A DNA stretch of 64,000 nt from Neckera pumila (Eukaryota > Streptophyta > Bryopsida > Hypnales > Neckeraceae): NCBI GenBank assembly GCA_963969595.1, contig OZ018408.1, positions 16,179,823 to 16,243,822 on the forward strand, given 5' to 3'. The notes under the pieces were generated by a model. The model searched no databases. It was given only the letters and a program-made list of their open reading frames with translations, and was not told where the DNA came from. Positions 12,052 to 23,820 of this stretch are shown here, piece by piece. The position numbers were made by a program, and so were the translations under genes. The number at the start of each line of letters is the position of its first letter. Within the stretch, counting starts at the first letter, position 1.

Positions 12052-12892
12052 GTTGATGCAAGATTGTAATGGATCATTCCCTAAGTGATTGTCATGGGTG
12101 GTTTGCTTGTCCTAGGTTGGTGCTTTAGTATTGAGTCTCCCCATTGATAGGATATATATTCTTGGTGATACTCTTGATTTTTCTTGAGACTTGAGATGGG
12201 ACTCTAAATGAAAAAATTCTTAATTTTATGTAAATCTAGATACATTGTTGGAGTCATTTCTCTCTCTCTTCCTCTCTCTCAATAAAAAAGTTCCAATACT
12301 CTTGAGGGTCTACATTGTGGGCGTAGAGGTGTGTATATTTTAATATGGATTATTTGAACACCATATAAATAAGTCAATATGAATATTCAAAAAATTGTCT
12401 TTAGGTATGCAAAAAATTATCACTAGGCTTTTCATAAACTTTCATGTTTTGGTTGTGTATATCTTGTGTAATCAATATTTAGGTTTTTGGGTTCACTATG
12501 CGACATCTCTTAGCTTATTTTATTTGGATCTATGAAGTTCAAAGTCTAAAAATGTCTATTTAATATTAAGATGACATATTATTGTGTCTATTTTAAATAT
12601 AATAGGATGTGTTGTCAATGATAATACTACCAAATCCTAATTCTACATCAATCATTCTACACTTATTTAATTTACCGGACAACCGTTTGCCAGGTGCATG
12701 ACAAATGCCCTTAATCCCTATGAGTCCTTGTAGACTTTCATATGGTCACAATTTATAATCAAAATGGAACCTAATTAAATGATCAATACTTTCCTCCAAT
12801 CCTCATTGCACGGATTGGAGTAATAACTTATGAATCTTCATTTGGACTTGATTCCATTTCTAGAGAGTAATTGTATAATACCACTCACTTTA
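12052..12892. other. AT-rich intergenic sequence
   Basis: Nothing recognisable apart from a (CT)n microsatellite near 12260-12290. It runs up to the TGTAT target duplication of the copia element. Confidence 0.4.
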
Positions 12893-12897
12893 TGTAT

Positions 12898-13122
12898 TGT
12901 TGCAAATGACAAGCGACAGTCTATAACGTTCACCACACATGTGCAATTCAAATTCAAATTGTGAGTACATATACGGGAGCTGTGGGAAGGGGAAAGAACG
13001 GATATGTAACTAACCTGATCGTGATCCAACTAACACTAACCTACTAGCTACTAACTGAACTAACCCAATATTTCTAATTAATCCATCTAAGGTGGTACGG
13101 GTAGAGGACTGTTGTCCCAACA
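12898..13122 (-). repeat. 3' LTR of copia element 1
   Basis: This 225-bp copy is bounded by TGTTG and CAACA and matches the LTR at 21632-21857. TGTAT precedes it on the plus strand. The polypurine tract lies directly inside, at 13123-13136 (minus-strand GGACTGAGGGGGAGTG region). Confidence 0.95.
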
Positions 13123-13136
13123 CTCCCCCTCAGTCC
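13123..13136 (-). other. Polypurine tract of copia element 1
   Basis: On the minus strand the purine-rich GACTGAGGGGGAGTG abuts the TGTTGG of the 3' LTR. This is the expected position of the plus-strand primer. Confidence 0.75.
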
Positions 13137-13176
13137 ACTATCCGTAAGAAGACCTTATGCTAATGCTGAGGAGTGG

Positions 13177-14092
13177 TTAAGACTTGAAACCCTTAAATTG
13201 TGAATTCGAAACGTCTTGTGTAGCTGTCAATCCCAATCGACCTCGCAGTTCGTGAAAGGGAACTTCACTCAGGGGCTTGGTCAGTATGTCGGCAGTTTGT
13301 TGTTGTGACCGAACGAATTCAAGACAAATCCTTCCCTTCTTCACGTGATCATGAACTAGATGACAAGTCTTCTCAATGTGTTTGGTACGTCCCTGAAAGA
13401 CTGGATTTTTGGCCATTTTGATGCAACTTTGATTGTCGTAGAATATAGTGATAGGTCGCATAATGGGAGAATATATCTCCCCGAATAAGCTCCGAATCCA
13501 CATAGCTTCTTTTGCAGCCTCGGCAAGGGCCCTGTACTCTGCCTCGGAGCTTGACTGAGCTACCTCGTTCTGAAGTTTGCTCTTCTATGAGATTGACACC
13601 AATGCTCATAAGGAAACCTGAGGTGGATTTCCGCTCATCGAAATCTCCCAAGTAATCGCTGTCCGAGTATGCAAAAGGAATTACACCTCCCCCTCTCAAA
13701 TAGTGAATTGCGAGGTTTGAAGTTCCATGAAGACAGCGGAAAATGTGAATCATGGCTTGTAAATGAGCTTCTCTAGGGTTTGATGTAAACTTGGTAACAA
13801 TGCCGACGGCAAAAGCGACGTCTGGGCGGGTGTTGGTGACGTGAAGCAGCTTCTCGACACCCATGCGATAGTAAATTATATCTTTTGCTTCCAGTAGAGG
13901 CGAGTCCATCTCAGTGCGCAAGGTTCCATAGAGTGTAGGGTCCATAGAGGTGGATACATGTATACAGTCAATTAAGTCCATATCGTGCAAGCATTTGACA
14001 ATGTATCGTTGATGAGACATTATGATCCCATGGTTACTGTAGAGAAAATCCACTCCAAGGTACAAGGAAAAGATGCCTAGCACAGTCACTGA
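13177..14092 (-). pseudogene. Copia RT C-terminal part and RNase H, frameshifted
   Basis: Two overlapping frames cover one domain. The upstream frame begins in the 'YLGVDF' stretch after the RT palm and continues through NTRPDVAFAVG and the RNase H core (AYSDSDYLGDFDERKSTSG). The frame then shifts. The downstream frame carries DNQSCIKMAKNP, RTKHIE and the typical copia C-terminus QQTADILTKPL. A frameshift near 13500 separates the RNase H active-site region from the end, so no functional enzyme is made. Confidence 0.9.
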
Positions 14093-15288
14093 AAATTTCG
14101 AGCAAAGTTGGTCCAGGCTCTCAATGATTGTCTGAGGCCGTATAATGCTTTATGTAATCTGCAGACCAAGTGTTCTCGACCAGGTTTGATGAAGCCTGGG
14201 GGCTGTTTGATGTAGATGGTATCTGTGATATTACCATGAAGGAACGCTATCTTTACGTCCAAGTGATAAAGAGGCCAATTGCGCATGGCTGCAAGGCAGA
14301 AGATGGTCCTCATAGTGAACCATTTCACCACAGGGGAAAAAGTCTCTTGATAATCGAATCCTGAATTCTGTTGATCTCTGCGAGCGACTAAGCGGGCTTT
14401 ATACTTGGGATGAGCAGATGCAGTGCCAGATTTGAGTTTGTAGGTCCATTTTACCGCTATAGCCGTGTGTCCTGGTGGCAGCTCCATGAGAGACTAAGTA
14501 TGGTTGTCGTGAATAGAATTCATCTCTTGCTGCATCGCTGCTTGCCAATTGGGGTCTTTTGCAGCATCCTTAAAAAATATGGGTTCCTTGAGAGCAGTGA
14601 CACATGCCTGCAAATAGACAGGTTTGGAGAAAGCAGTGAGACAGGCTTGTATATTCCCCATGAATTCCATGTTGGTGGCGTAGTCGCTCAATCGGCAGCT
14701 GGGGAACTTGAGTCGATTCGAGCACCGCGGTCCTGGTGGGTTACTCTGAGAAGGTGGGGTCTCGATGGGGGAACCAGGCGGTTGAGCTGGTGCTTGGGGT
14801 TGAGGCAAGGTGTCAGCACCATGCAAGTCTTAGTGATCTGATGGTGAGGATGGATCAGGGACGGTGGTGGGGTCAGTTACTGTGGCATCATGCTCCAGCA
14901 TGGGGTTGTGGCTGTTGAAACGTGGCGGCATTAGAATGGGATCCAATACCTCAATCACGGTTGATTTCTCTGGGAGTGCCTCAATTGAAACGTTCGGTAC
15001 GGTTGGAGTGTTGCGAAGAGAAGACCAGAATTGTGCTTCGGTAAATTTTACATCATTGCTAGTCTTGATTGTCCTTGTCTTCGGGTGATATAATCGATAG
15101 CTTTTGGTACACTTGGAGTAGCCGACCATGATGCACTTGAAACTCCGCTTGTCCAACTTGACTCTTCGTTCTGCAGGTACGTGAACAAAAGCAACGCAAC
15201 TGAAGACGCGAAGGTGATGCAGCTCAAGTACGGTGCTGTGTAGTCTTTGAAACGGACTAGTGCCCGAGTTAGCCCGAGTAGGTGAGCG
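14086..15288 (-). pseudogene. Copia integrase C-terminus and reverse transcriptase, decayed and internally deleted
   Basis: The sequence starts at NRSPTRAN, the segment cut by the nested insertion. It continues through the GKR-like domain (KLDKRSFKCIMVGYS), a Pro/Ser-rich linker, then RT motifs (AVKWTYKLK, YKARLVAR, YQETFSPVVK, LDVKIAFLHG, PPGF, KALYGLRQS). Two in-frame stops interrupt it, near 14830 and 14494. Directly after ALYGLRQSLRAW the reading passes to VLGIFSLYLGVDF, so about 50 codons including the catalytic YVDD box are missing. Confidence 0.9.
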
Positions 15289-15950
15289 ATTGGTGTGGGA
15301 ACCTGGAATTCCTATCTTAGTAAAAATAATTATAGATAGAAGGAAAATATTCCTCTTTGCAGTAATTTTTTTCGTTTTGTAAAGTAATTATAGACCGTAT
15401 AGTGATTAGGATCGGAAACCAGAAGTTGGCTGATTAGGAATAGATATAACAGCTAATCATTGGTACCGGAAAATCAGAACCAGAACCCGATTAGCCTATA
15501 CAGGATTAGGAAACTGGAATTGGGAACTGAAACCCCAACGGTGATCTACCTAACCCTAGGGGGACGTTCTAATCATGGGCAAACGGTAATAATTAACGGG
15601 CTGGGTTAACGGGCAAACCCTGAATTAAGGGAATCATTAGGAAGGAATGTGGTTGGCCCTCTTAATGGATCAGCTGTTCAGATATTGGCCATCCAAATTT
15701 CCCTGCCCATATTGAAAACTTGGAGAGAGTGTACGCTTCTTGTTTTCGGTCTCCAGCTAGTATCGACGCAGGAGAGTACAAGTACAGAGAGAGAGAGAGA
15801 GAGAGAGTTTGTGGAGAGCTTTAGTGCGAAGGGAGGATCTGCAAGCAGAGAGGTTTTGTGGTAAAGTCTGCGCAGCTCAGAGAGAGAGAGCGGCATACTC
15901 CTATTCCGGGTTGTCAATTGTAGACCGGTAGCATCCAGACACCAGTAGAG

Positions 15951-18107
15951 ATGGCCTCGACCCAAGGAGAAGGATCCACGGTTGCGTTACGGTTTGTGAC
16001 GCCACCATTCCCAAAGGATGAGCGGGAGAAAGAGGAGTTGCGGGCAGACCTGGAGCAGATGGGATGCGCCGGATTCCTGATCCAACCATGGAGCTTCAAG
16101 AATGAGGAGATGGTGAGGGAACTGTTGGGCAAGTTGGCGAGCCGACACAAGGCGACCATCCGAGCTCAGCCGGCGAAGTGGACAATGGCGATGTGGAGGC
16201 AGGTCTATCTTTTCAATGAAGAAGGTAAGGGACTTGCATCCCGAAAAGACCAATCCGCATTAGGTAAGTTTCGGAACCCTTTCAGCCGCAAGGATGGGTT
16301 CCGGGTCAATGACTGCGTAGACCCAAGAGAGAAGAGATTGTTGCAATACATCCTTGCAATCCTTAGTCTAGAGAGGCCGAGTCGAGTTTCTCGGACCCTA
16401 GCCAACACCATCTTTGGTGCGTTAGCAGGGGACCGGAAAGTAGATTGAGGATTGATCATTTAAGATTAGGTAGATAAAATGGCAAAGGTGAAGAGGGCTA
16501 AGCCATCCCCTATCTGCCCCTTTCTCTATCATCTTTATCAGTCTGAGGGAGTAATGACGAAGGATGAGGAGGTAGAGTATGAAGCCGCATCCGCCCTTGT
16601 ACAATTTGAACTTCTGGACTTAGAACCTGAGACCGAAATGGAGGACGAGTCCTCAGATGAGGAAGAGGAAGAGGAAGAGGAAGAGGGTAAGGATGATCTG
16701 AGTGAGTCAGAAAAGGAAGGCGACAATGAGGGAAAGGATACGAGAGGAAAAGATCGAGTGGAAGAGGAACAGACCAAGGAAAGTGATCCGGTCTGGAGAG
16801 ATGAGCCACTCGAGAGGATTTCACGAGAGCTGAGTGATTTTAAGGACCGGTATATGAAGGAAAGGAGAGTGGTGCAGACCATTTGCACCACTGTAGGAGT
16901 CACTCACCCGAGCCAAGCCTTAACTCGAGTAAGCCGGCTTATTCGGGAAGATGAGAGTCAAGAAGGAAAGGCGGAGCTAGCCAAGCAGGCCAGCCAATTG
17001 GCAGCCCTGAGGCAGGAGCTGCGGAAGAAGGAGGAAAAAGTGGAGAGGGAGAAGAAATTCTCCACCCAGACCCGGGATACCCTATCCCGAATTTGAGACT
17101 TTATCAAACATCCGGGAGAGGTGGTGAACAAGGCCAACCTCTTCGACGAACAAGTGATGGAGGAGTGTAAATATTTAGCCCCGAAGTTAGTTTTGGCGAT
17201 GGTGACTTACCACAAGAAGATGGAATCTACGTTGGCGCAGCTGTGAGAAGTAATGAGCAAAATCAGACCGCAAGGTGATCCTGTACCGAGACTGGAACCG
17301 GAAACCGAGCCAGCCTCGCAGCCAGCCAAGGAAGACAAGATCGAAGGGAAGACTCCTCAGGTATTACCTAACCTACCTATTTTGGAGGAGCACCAGGAGG
17401 CCAAGACCAACCATCCGGAGGAGACCGAGGTGGAGATCACCAAAGTCACCGAACCTGAACCCGATATGGTAGAGATAACGGGAGTGACTGCGCCAGATCC
17501 AGTGAAGGTGCAAGGACCGGAACCAGCAACCGGTCCAGGCGGGTCCGTCCCAGGGGAGAGCGCCAAGACCAAGCAACTCAATACCCTCTCACCTTCTAAG
17601 TCTTCTCCGAAGACTCCTGGAAAGAAGGTGCAGTTTGGAGAAGAAGGAGGGATGACTGGCCTGATCCAGTCCATTGTCAAGACCGAATTGGGAGCCGGTC
17701 GCGAGCAGTCATTAGGATCGCACGGGAAGGGAGTAATCCGGAAGGTAATTGGAGGTGAAGCAACCCCTCAAAGCAAGGTGGCGAAACCTGTCCCGATGGT
17801 GCACAAGAGGAAGGCTTCGGAACTCCCGTCGGCCAAGAAGAAGGCGGCCCGGATTCCGGAGGAGGAAGAAGAAGATGACGAATCGGATGAGGAAGAAGAA
17901 GAGTCCGGGTCGGAGCAAGAATCTGAGCCTTACTCTGATCCAGACCAGGCATTGGCAGACACTCGAGCGATGAAGGCCAAGGTGACCAGAGAGAAGACCA
18001 AACTCCGGGCCAAACGAGCTACTAAGCTTCAGACCGGAAAGAAGCCACTGGCCCGAAAGGGACCAGCTAGGACAAGCGATTCACCGGCAAAGAAGAACAG
18101 GAAGTAG
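15951..18107 (+). pseudogene. Gag-like protein with acidic and basic low-complexity regions, five in-frame stops
   Basis: One frame stays open from the ATG at 15951 to the stop at 18107 (719 codons) apart from nonsense codons at 16446, 16461, 16467, 17094 and 17244. There is no frameshift. The N-terminal ~200 residues are globular. They contain AKWTMAMWRQVYLF and a KMAKVKRAKPSPICPFLYHL segment, which recalls the 'putative plant transposon protein' region of non-autonomous plant elements. Next come a run of glutamates (about residues 228-237), a Lys/Glu-rich predicted coiled coil (about 340-380), a Pro/Glu-rich linker, and a basic C-terminus (KKPLARKGPAR, KKNRK) after a second acidic run. The protein lacks a CCHC knuckle, protease, RT and integrase. 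Function is inferred as structural/nucleic-acid binding only from the layout. Confidence 0.65.
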
Positions 18108-19173
18108 GTAGAGGACTGTAGCATAGACGGTAGGACTGCAGGCCTAATTTTGGCAGTAGGAAAATTTTAGGCAAGTAGGAGTTAGGACTCAGGTTAATTC
18201 CGAAATTATAGGATCTAAGATCCACTTTTAGTGGACACCTTTTTGGACTGTAGTTAAGTCAACTACTCTAGCAGTCCGGGAAGGAATGAAACATGTCATT
18301 CTCTTGGCTGAAATTAGACATAGACACTTTTTGAGTTAGAATGGTAGTTTAGTATTTAAGCTCGGATTATTGATGTGATCCGGGTTCTTTTCCATACTTT
18401 GTTTTCCCAATAGAATATCTGCAAAACCCATTGGTATTTTCCAATTCACAATTGTGTGTTGCACGCTTTTGCACTTGTCCGTGTTTTTATTTGAGTAGTG
18501 TGATTGCAGACTTGGGTAAGGAGGGAGTGAGCCCGTATGCAGGAAGTATCCGGTCCTTGGAGAGATTGAATAGCAGACAGGATACAGTAGGATTTCCTTT
18601 GAGGATTAGAGCTGGCTTTTTGTCAAGAAGCACCCAATGCTCTCTCACTTTTCCTGACTCTCCTTCTCTACCTAGATCGTGGATTGTCTGGTAGTTCGTC
18701 GTTGTAGCCTTTGGTAGGAGAGTTCAGACCGTCTCGCGTGACCTGCTAGCCTGCGTAGCCCTTCCGGTCTAGTTGTGAGGAAGGTCTTGTTCTCAATGTT
18801 CTTTTCCAAGTTTTCTTTTCCAAGTTTATTCTGTGGAAACTCCTGACACATTAAACTTGGAGGGTAGGAGTTAAGCTTCCTTCCTTAATTCCAAAGTTGC
18901 AGATTCCTCTCGGTCTAGAGGTTAAACTCAAGTTTAAATACATATAGTAACTACCCTAGATCGGCAGTATAATCAGGAAAGCATTTTCCGGTTCCGGATT
19001 ATTGGAATTGGATCCGGTCTAGACTAGTACTTGGGGTTTTGTTTTGTATACCGATTAGTAACATTCCGGTCAATTAGGAGAACTACAACCCAAATCTCTG
19101 TGGAACGATACACAAGTCACTTTAGGGCCAATTTGGACCTTAGAGAAGAAATTGTGCTTTCTGTGCTACAACA
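18108..19173 (+). other. Non-coding 3' part of the nested element
   Basis: About 1.07 kb without a convincing ORF. A possible TATA-like ATTTAAG is at about 18355. CCGGT-type motifs recur. The element ends at CTACAACA next to ATTGG. Confidence 0.5.
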
Positions 19174-19199
19174 ATTGGTGAAGTAATTTGCGGTGCTGA

Positions 19200-19843
19200 C
19201 CGCCTCCGACTAGAGAAAGAGCGACGTTTGTGCATTGAATATCATTGAGCATGCCTTGTCAAGTAGGGTTCTGTTTTTCCTTTCGCTGACTCCGTTTTGA
19301 TGTGGGGTATATGCTTGTGTCAACTCATGATGAATTCCTGCTTCCTAGAGAAAACTCTGAAATTCATTTGAGTGAAATTCGCCCCCTCTGCCACTTTGAA
19401 GCATTTTGATCTTGTTTTTCAAAGCCAACTCAACTGCCGCTTTGAAGTATCGGAAGTACTTCAGTGTTTCAGACTTGTGCTTCATGAGATAAAGCCAAGT
19501 GAATCGAGAGTAATCGTCCGTGAAGGTCACAAAGTATGAGTTTCCCCCCCAGCGATATGGGCCGTATCTCACCACATAGATCGAAGTGTATGAGCGCCAA
19601 CGGTTCTTTAGCACGGGGACGTGAAGCAGCTTTGGATGCCGGTGTTCGTGTTTGCTTGCCGGTAGAACAGCTCTCGCAAACATCATGGGAACTGGAGATG
19701 AATGGAACGCCCTCTGCAACGTTGTGGGTACCCATAGACCTGAGATTGTGAAAGTTCAAATGACCTAGTCTTTGGTGCCTAGAGATGAGCAACTGAAGAT
19801 GATGCCACTGTACAGACTTTGAATTTTGGATCAGGGACTATAT
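19200..19843 (-). pseudogene. Copia GAG-pre-integrase and integrase core, frameshifted
   Basis: The zinc-binding HHCC region is visible (HQRLGHLNFHNL ... CESCSTGKQ), followed by the first catalytic Asp in LIHFDLCG. The reading then moves to another frame for FVTFTDDYSRFTWLY. Where family members have TDNGGEF this copy reads SGRGGEF, so the second catalytic Asp is lost. The third acidic residue, in GVSERKN, is present in the following frame after another stop. The domain continues into AVSTANYFT at the nested insertion. Confidence 0.9.
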
Positions 19844-19844
19844 A

Positions 19845-21173
19845 TCAATAGAGCCCCGTCTCTGGGTCGCGTTTCCCTCGGCCTACAATGTTTTCTGCAC
19901 CTTGATATACGAGACACTCCTTGTTGTCGAAGACAACTGTTAGGCTTAGGTCAGCAATATCCCCGACTAACAATAGATTGAAAGAGAGACCAGACACAAA
20001 GTACACTTCATTGATTTTTATTTCATCGTTGTTTCCAAAGTTAACACTGCCCTTGCCCTCAACTAAGAGAAGTTGTTGTCCGACTGTTTGTACCTTCGCT
20101 GAGCTAGGCGCTATCTCTAACTGGGCGAATTGATGCATGTCACTGCTCACGTGCTGTGAGCATCCGGAGTCTATAATCCATGATCTTGGGGTGTTTGGGT
20201 CGACGCCGTGGATGTCATTCATCACTGCATCAAAGCTTGGGACAGTATTATCCCACTCTATGTGAGGCTCGTCCAAGTCCTGGATCAAGACGTTTGCGTG
20301 AAATGTGGGTGTACTGCGCCCTCTCCCCATACTCTGCGGGCTAGTTTGTCGCACATGCGCCCTCCTGGCAAGCTCGCGTGCAAGCTCGTGGCAGTCCCAC
20401 ATGAAGTGCCCTTCTAAGCCGCACCAATTGCAAACACGGGGCGGCGCGTAGGACTGATTGTAAGTAGGTCTGACCGGTGAGTATCGATGTGGAGGGTACA
20501 GTGGTCTGAAGGTAGACCCACCAGCTTGAGTTCCGTGACGTTGAAAGCGCGCTGCTAACGCCTCAGTGTGCTGGGGAACCAGTAGATTAGTGCTGGACTG
20601 ACGGAATTGCATCCTTTGCTCGTGTTGCCACAGCAAAGTGGTCAAGTGCTTCAACCTCGGCATACTTGTGAAGGTGCTGACTTGGTTATAGACCGCTTCA
20701 TAGCTTGGTGGTAATGTGTTTAGCATGCGTTCAACGAGGTTAGTTTCAGAAATTGTGTGACCCACGCCTTTCAGCTCCAACTTTAATTCCTGAATCTTGC
20801 CAATGTATTCGCTTATGGACCCACCCTCCAGTAGCCTGATGGAGTTTAACCTGTCTAATAGCATCAGTCTTGATGCATTATTGGTCTTCTCAAATCTCTT
20901 TGGTAACGTGTTCCAAGCAACTCTCGAATCATTAACTTCGGAAAGCTCGTTGAAAATTGATTCGCAACAGGATATCGTGATAGAATAAAGTGCTTTGGCA
21001 CGTCTTCTTGCTATGTCTTCAGGCTCATTTATGACAGGTCGATTGTTGCCCGTTGGGTCCGCGTATTTCCAAGTATTTTCTTTCATGAGGAGGAGCCTAC
21101 AACCGGTCTTCCATGTCTCATAGTTTGTTGCGGTAAGCTTGTGACCATCGGCCAGAACGTCAGATGTGGACAT
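19845..21173 (-). pseudogene. Copia Gag and aspartic protease N-terminal part of the polyprotein
   Basis: An uninterrupted 442-residue frame starts at the ATG at 21173, some 450 bp inside the 5' LTR. It opens with the copia gag signature (LTATNYETWK), continues through the UBN2-type capsid region, and has one CX2CX4HX4C zinc knuckle (CNWCGLEGHFMWDC). The aspartic protease active site SWIIDSGCSQH follows. This is the best-preserved part of the element. It ends at a premature stop at 19845, before the integrase zinc finger. Confidence 0.93.
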
Positions 21174-21619
21174 GTTTACTGAGGTATGTAAGGTGCGAGA
21201 AAGAAGGTAACTATGCTAATAATGTTGACTGTTACTGACTGTTTCTGCTAATAACGCTGATTCCTAGGTGTTTGTTTGTGCGATGGCTTGGAGGCCTGAA
21301 CTACTGAAATCGATGTTGGGACTTGTGTGAAACCGCTACTTAAATCACAAATATGAAATTTCTGAGTCGATTGGTTTGCCAGGCTACTAATACTGAACAT
21401 GTTAAGTTCGTCTATCTCTCTATAATGCACACAGTAAGCAAAATAGAATTTGAAAATGGATCAGCTGTTCTCGTATATCTCTCTCTCTCATGCGTACAGC
21501 AAACAAATGCGATTTAAAACAGATCGGAAGCTATCCTGCATTACTCGTGCTCACTATTTTGCGTCTTCAAAGTGAACTCCTCGAAAGAAAACGAACAGAA
21601 AGAGGATTGTCCCCTCGGG

Positions 21620-21631
21620 GCTCTGATACCA
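21620..21631 (-). other. Primer-binding site of copia element 1
   Basis: On the minus strand TGGTATCAGAGC directly follows the 5' LTR. This is the standard initiator tRNA-Met complementary site of plant copia elements and it is intact. Confidence 0.95.
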
Positions 21632-21857
21632 TGTTGCAAATGACAAGTGACAGTCTATAACGTTCACCACACAGGTGCAATTCAAATTCAAATTGTGAGT
21701 ACATATACGTGAGCTGTGGGAAGGGGAAAGAAACGGATATGTAACTAACCTGATCGTGATCCAACTAACACTAACCTACTAGCTACTAACTGAACTAACC
21801 CAATATTTCTAATTAATCCATCTACGGTGGTACGGGTAGAGGACTGCTTTTCCAACA
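21632..21857 (-). repeat. 5' LTR of copia element 1
   Basis: A 226-bp partner of 12898-13122. On the plus strand it is followed by TGTAT, the right half of the target duplication. Confidence 0.95.
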
Positions 21858-21862
21858 TGTAT

Positions 21863-22888
21863 TGACATAACTTAATTAGTTCAATTAGTTGTTGGTTTGT
21901 TTCATTCACTTTAATAAGGTCATATTCAATTTTGTCTACACTTCTATAGTTGTAACATAGGAATCTCTTGAAGTGTTTCAAATATGAGAGAACGAAAGAA
22001 TTCCAACCCTTTATTTGGATTGGTGTGACTCAAGGATTTGTTCATCCTATATCTCACGGCATAATCTTGAGATAGAGACAAGTGACTCTAGGATTACATA
22101 TATACCTTTGTTAAAAACGAGACTCTCTAAACTAAAATTTGAAGTTTTGGATGAAGGTAGTTGGAGATTAGGGTTGGAAGTGTAGAAAGGTTGATTTGAG
22201 GTGCTTGTTGTAAAAGGTAAGATGAATGGAGAATAAGGTGTTATATTTTTAGATTTTGTATGTTAGTGGTAGGGGTTGATTGTTTTTAAGTTTGCACTTG
22301 TAGAGAAGTTTGTGGAGAATATTGTATTGCAATATTATTGAAGTTGTGGAACTGTTTGCTTGATGGCGGGCTGGATGGTGGTGGAAGATGGTATGTGTGT
22401 GGTTCCTCTCACACCAACTATTATGACTAGAGAGGTTGTATGATTAAATTGTAGGTTTAGAGAGCTTGAATGAGGGGTTGATATGTGTTGATTTGATATT
22501 AGTGGAAGCGGTAGAAAAGTGGTCATTACAAAACGTGGATTCTAAAAATTGAAAATTGTAGTATTTGAGCAAGGTTGTAGGGGGGTAGTCCTGGTATTGG
22601 AGATTTCAAGCATATAATATATATAGGCTTAGTTTCTCTATGGAGTGACATTAGGTTTGATTAGTACATATGCATGGACAAAGCTAGTGCAGGACCATAC
22701 AATTTAGAGGTTGTCCATTATACAAATTTGTATGAATTTGTATGTATTAGAGAAAAACAACATGAAGTTGTGTAGGATACAAGAAGTCTTTATATTTTGT
22801 ATACTGCTTTGTTATATTTGTTAATTTTTAATGCAAATTAGACTTCAACATTTCAAAATATATAGAGAAAGAAAGAATGAAAATTTGA
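21863..22888. other. AT-rich intergenic sequence
   Basis: No gene or recognised repeat seen. This was the flank of the copia insertion site. Confidence 0.4.
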
Positions 22889-23820
22889 TTAACCCCTAAA
22901 GTTCCATGACTATGTTTTCACTAAAAATGCTCAAATTCTGCCATTTCTAGGACAAGTACTAGATTTTCCAAAAAAATCTTTTTTGACACATCTAACCGTA
23001 GGATCTTGTAGTATGCTGACTTGAGAACATGTATTAAAAATTTCAGAATTTTCTATTGCGTGGATTGCAAGATATAAGCATTCAAATTCATTAAAAGCAT
23101 TTTTTTGGCCCTGCGAAAAACAAGAAAGCTGCACTTCACAACCTCACTTTTCTGTGAAAAAATGTCCAAAATGGTGGTGCTTCTTTAAATTCATTTTCCT
23201 AAATAAGTTTTCCACATGCTTGAAAGTTTTCACATCATTTGGAATTGTACAACATATAGGAAAAGAATAGTAAACAGATAGTAGTAGAGAATGATTCAAA
23301 ATACGAAATTGTTAAGAATTTCATTATGGAATTGAAAATTGCCAATCCCAATGGTTGCAATGTTGGAATAAACAATCTTCATCCTATGATTTTATTTTTT
23401 TCAAAAAATATTGGAAATTGAGTAAGATAAAGGACTTCAAAGTTCATTTTAGAATGGAGAATCTATAACCGCTTGCAAACAAAAAATCCTTATAACTTTT
23501 GACTCATTGATCACAATGGAATGATTCAAAGCTTTCCACGTATATATAATTCTAGAAAACCAATTTCAAATTTTTGTTTTTGAAGAAAGTGATTTTTTCT
23601 GATTTGCCCGGATTGCCTAGTTCCGAAAGAAAGTAACGTATTAGGCCATTACTTTTTACTCGTATTTCCAAATGTCATGACATTTGGTGCATGTGAAAGA
23701 TATTCCTCGCCCCCACCTTCTATTAAATTTTGGCCCAAAAATATAGAAATCTCTAGTCACACGCACCTGCCCAAAAATTCTATACGACCAAAAAACGCAT
23801 GTTGGTCCTTTAGGGGTTAA
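22889..23820. mobile_element. TTAA-flanked DNA transposon (copy A), complete
   Basis: TTAA (22889-22892) precedes CCCCTAAAGTTCCATGAC, and TGTTGGTCCTTTAGGGG precedes TTAA (23817-23820). The 924-bp body matches copy B (44456) in inverted orientation over most of its length. No ORF of note, so it is non-autonomous. Confidence 0.85.

Larger units (their letters stand above)
15294..19173 (+). mobile_element. Nested gag-only element with TG...CA ends and ATTGG duplication
   Basis: The surrounding copia reading frame (ANYFT followed by NRSPTRAN) is restored exactly if 15294-19173 plus one ATTGG is removed. The 5-bp duplication ATTGG is at 15289-15293 and 19174-19178. The insert begins TGTGGGAACC and ends GCTACAACA, as expected of an integrase-mobilised LTR element. 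It carries one long gag-like reading frame (15951-18107) and nothing like pol. I compared the first and last ~700 bp by eye and found no direct LTR pair and no polypurine tract next to a repeat. It is either a non-autonomous gag element with extremely diverged LTRs or something different. Confidence 0.75.
12898..21857 (-). mobile_element. Ty1/copia retrotransposon 1, interrupted by a nested element
   Basis: Two near-identical LTRs (12898-13122 and 21632-21857) begin TGTTGCAAATGAC and end CCAACA. They are flanked by a 5-bp target duplication, TGTAT, at 12893-12897 and 21858-21862. Reading on the minus strand, the order is 5' LTR, primer-binding site, gag with zinc knuckle, protease, integrase, reverse transcriptase, RNase H, polypurine tract and 3' LTR, which is the copia order. 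Without the nested insertion the element is about 5.1 kb. It is dead: frameshifts and stops occur throughout, the catalytic RT box is deleted, and an insertion splits the integrase region. I count about eight differences between the LTRs. Confidence 0.95.

Noticed and set aside
12838..13029. Short minus-strand ORFs at 12838-13029 and 21567-21764 that resemble each other
   Set aside because: They are the two LTRs of copia element 1 read through; the similarity is LTR identity, not a gene family.
16510..16903. Minus-strand ORFs rich in Ser and Pro/Leu opposite the gag-like frame
   Set aside because: They mirror the Glu-rich GAGGAAGAG repeats of the plus-strand frame and have no domain or start context of their own.
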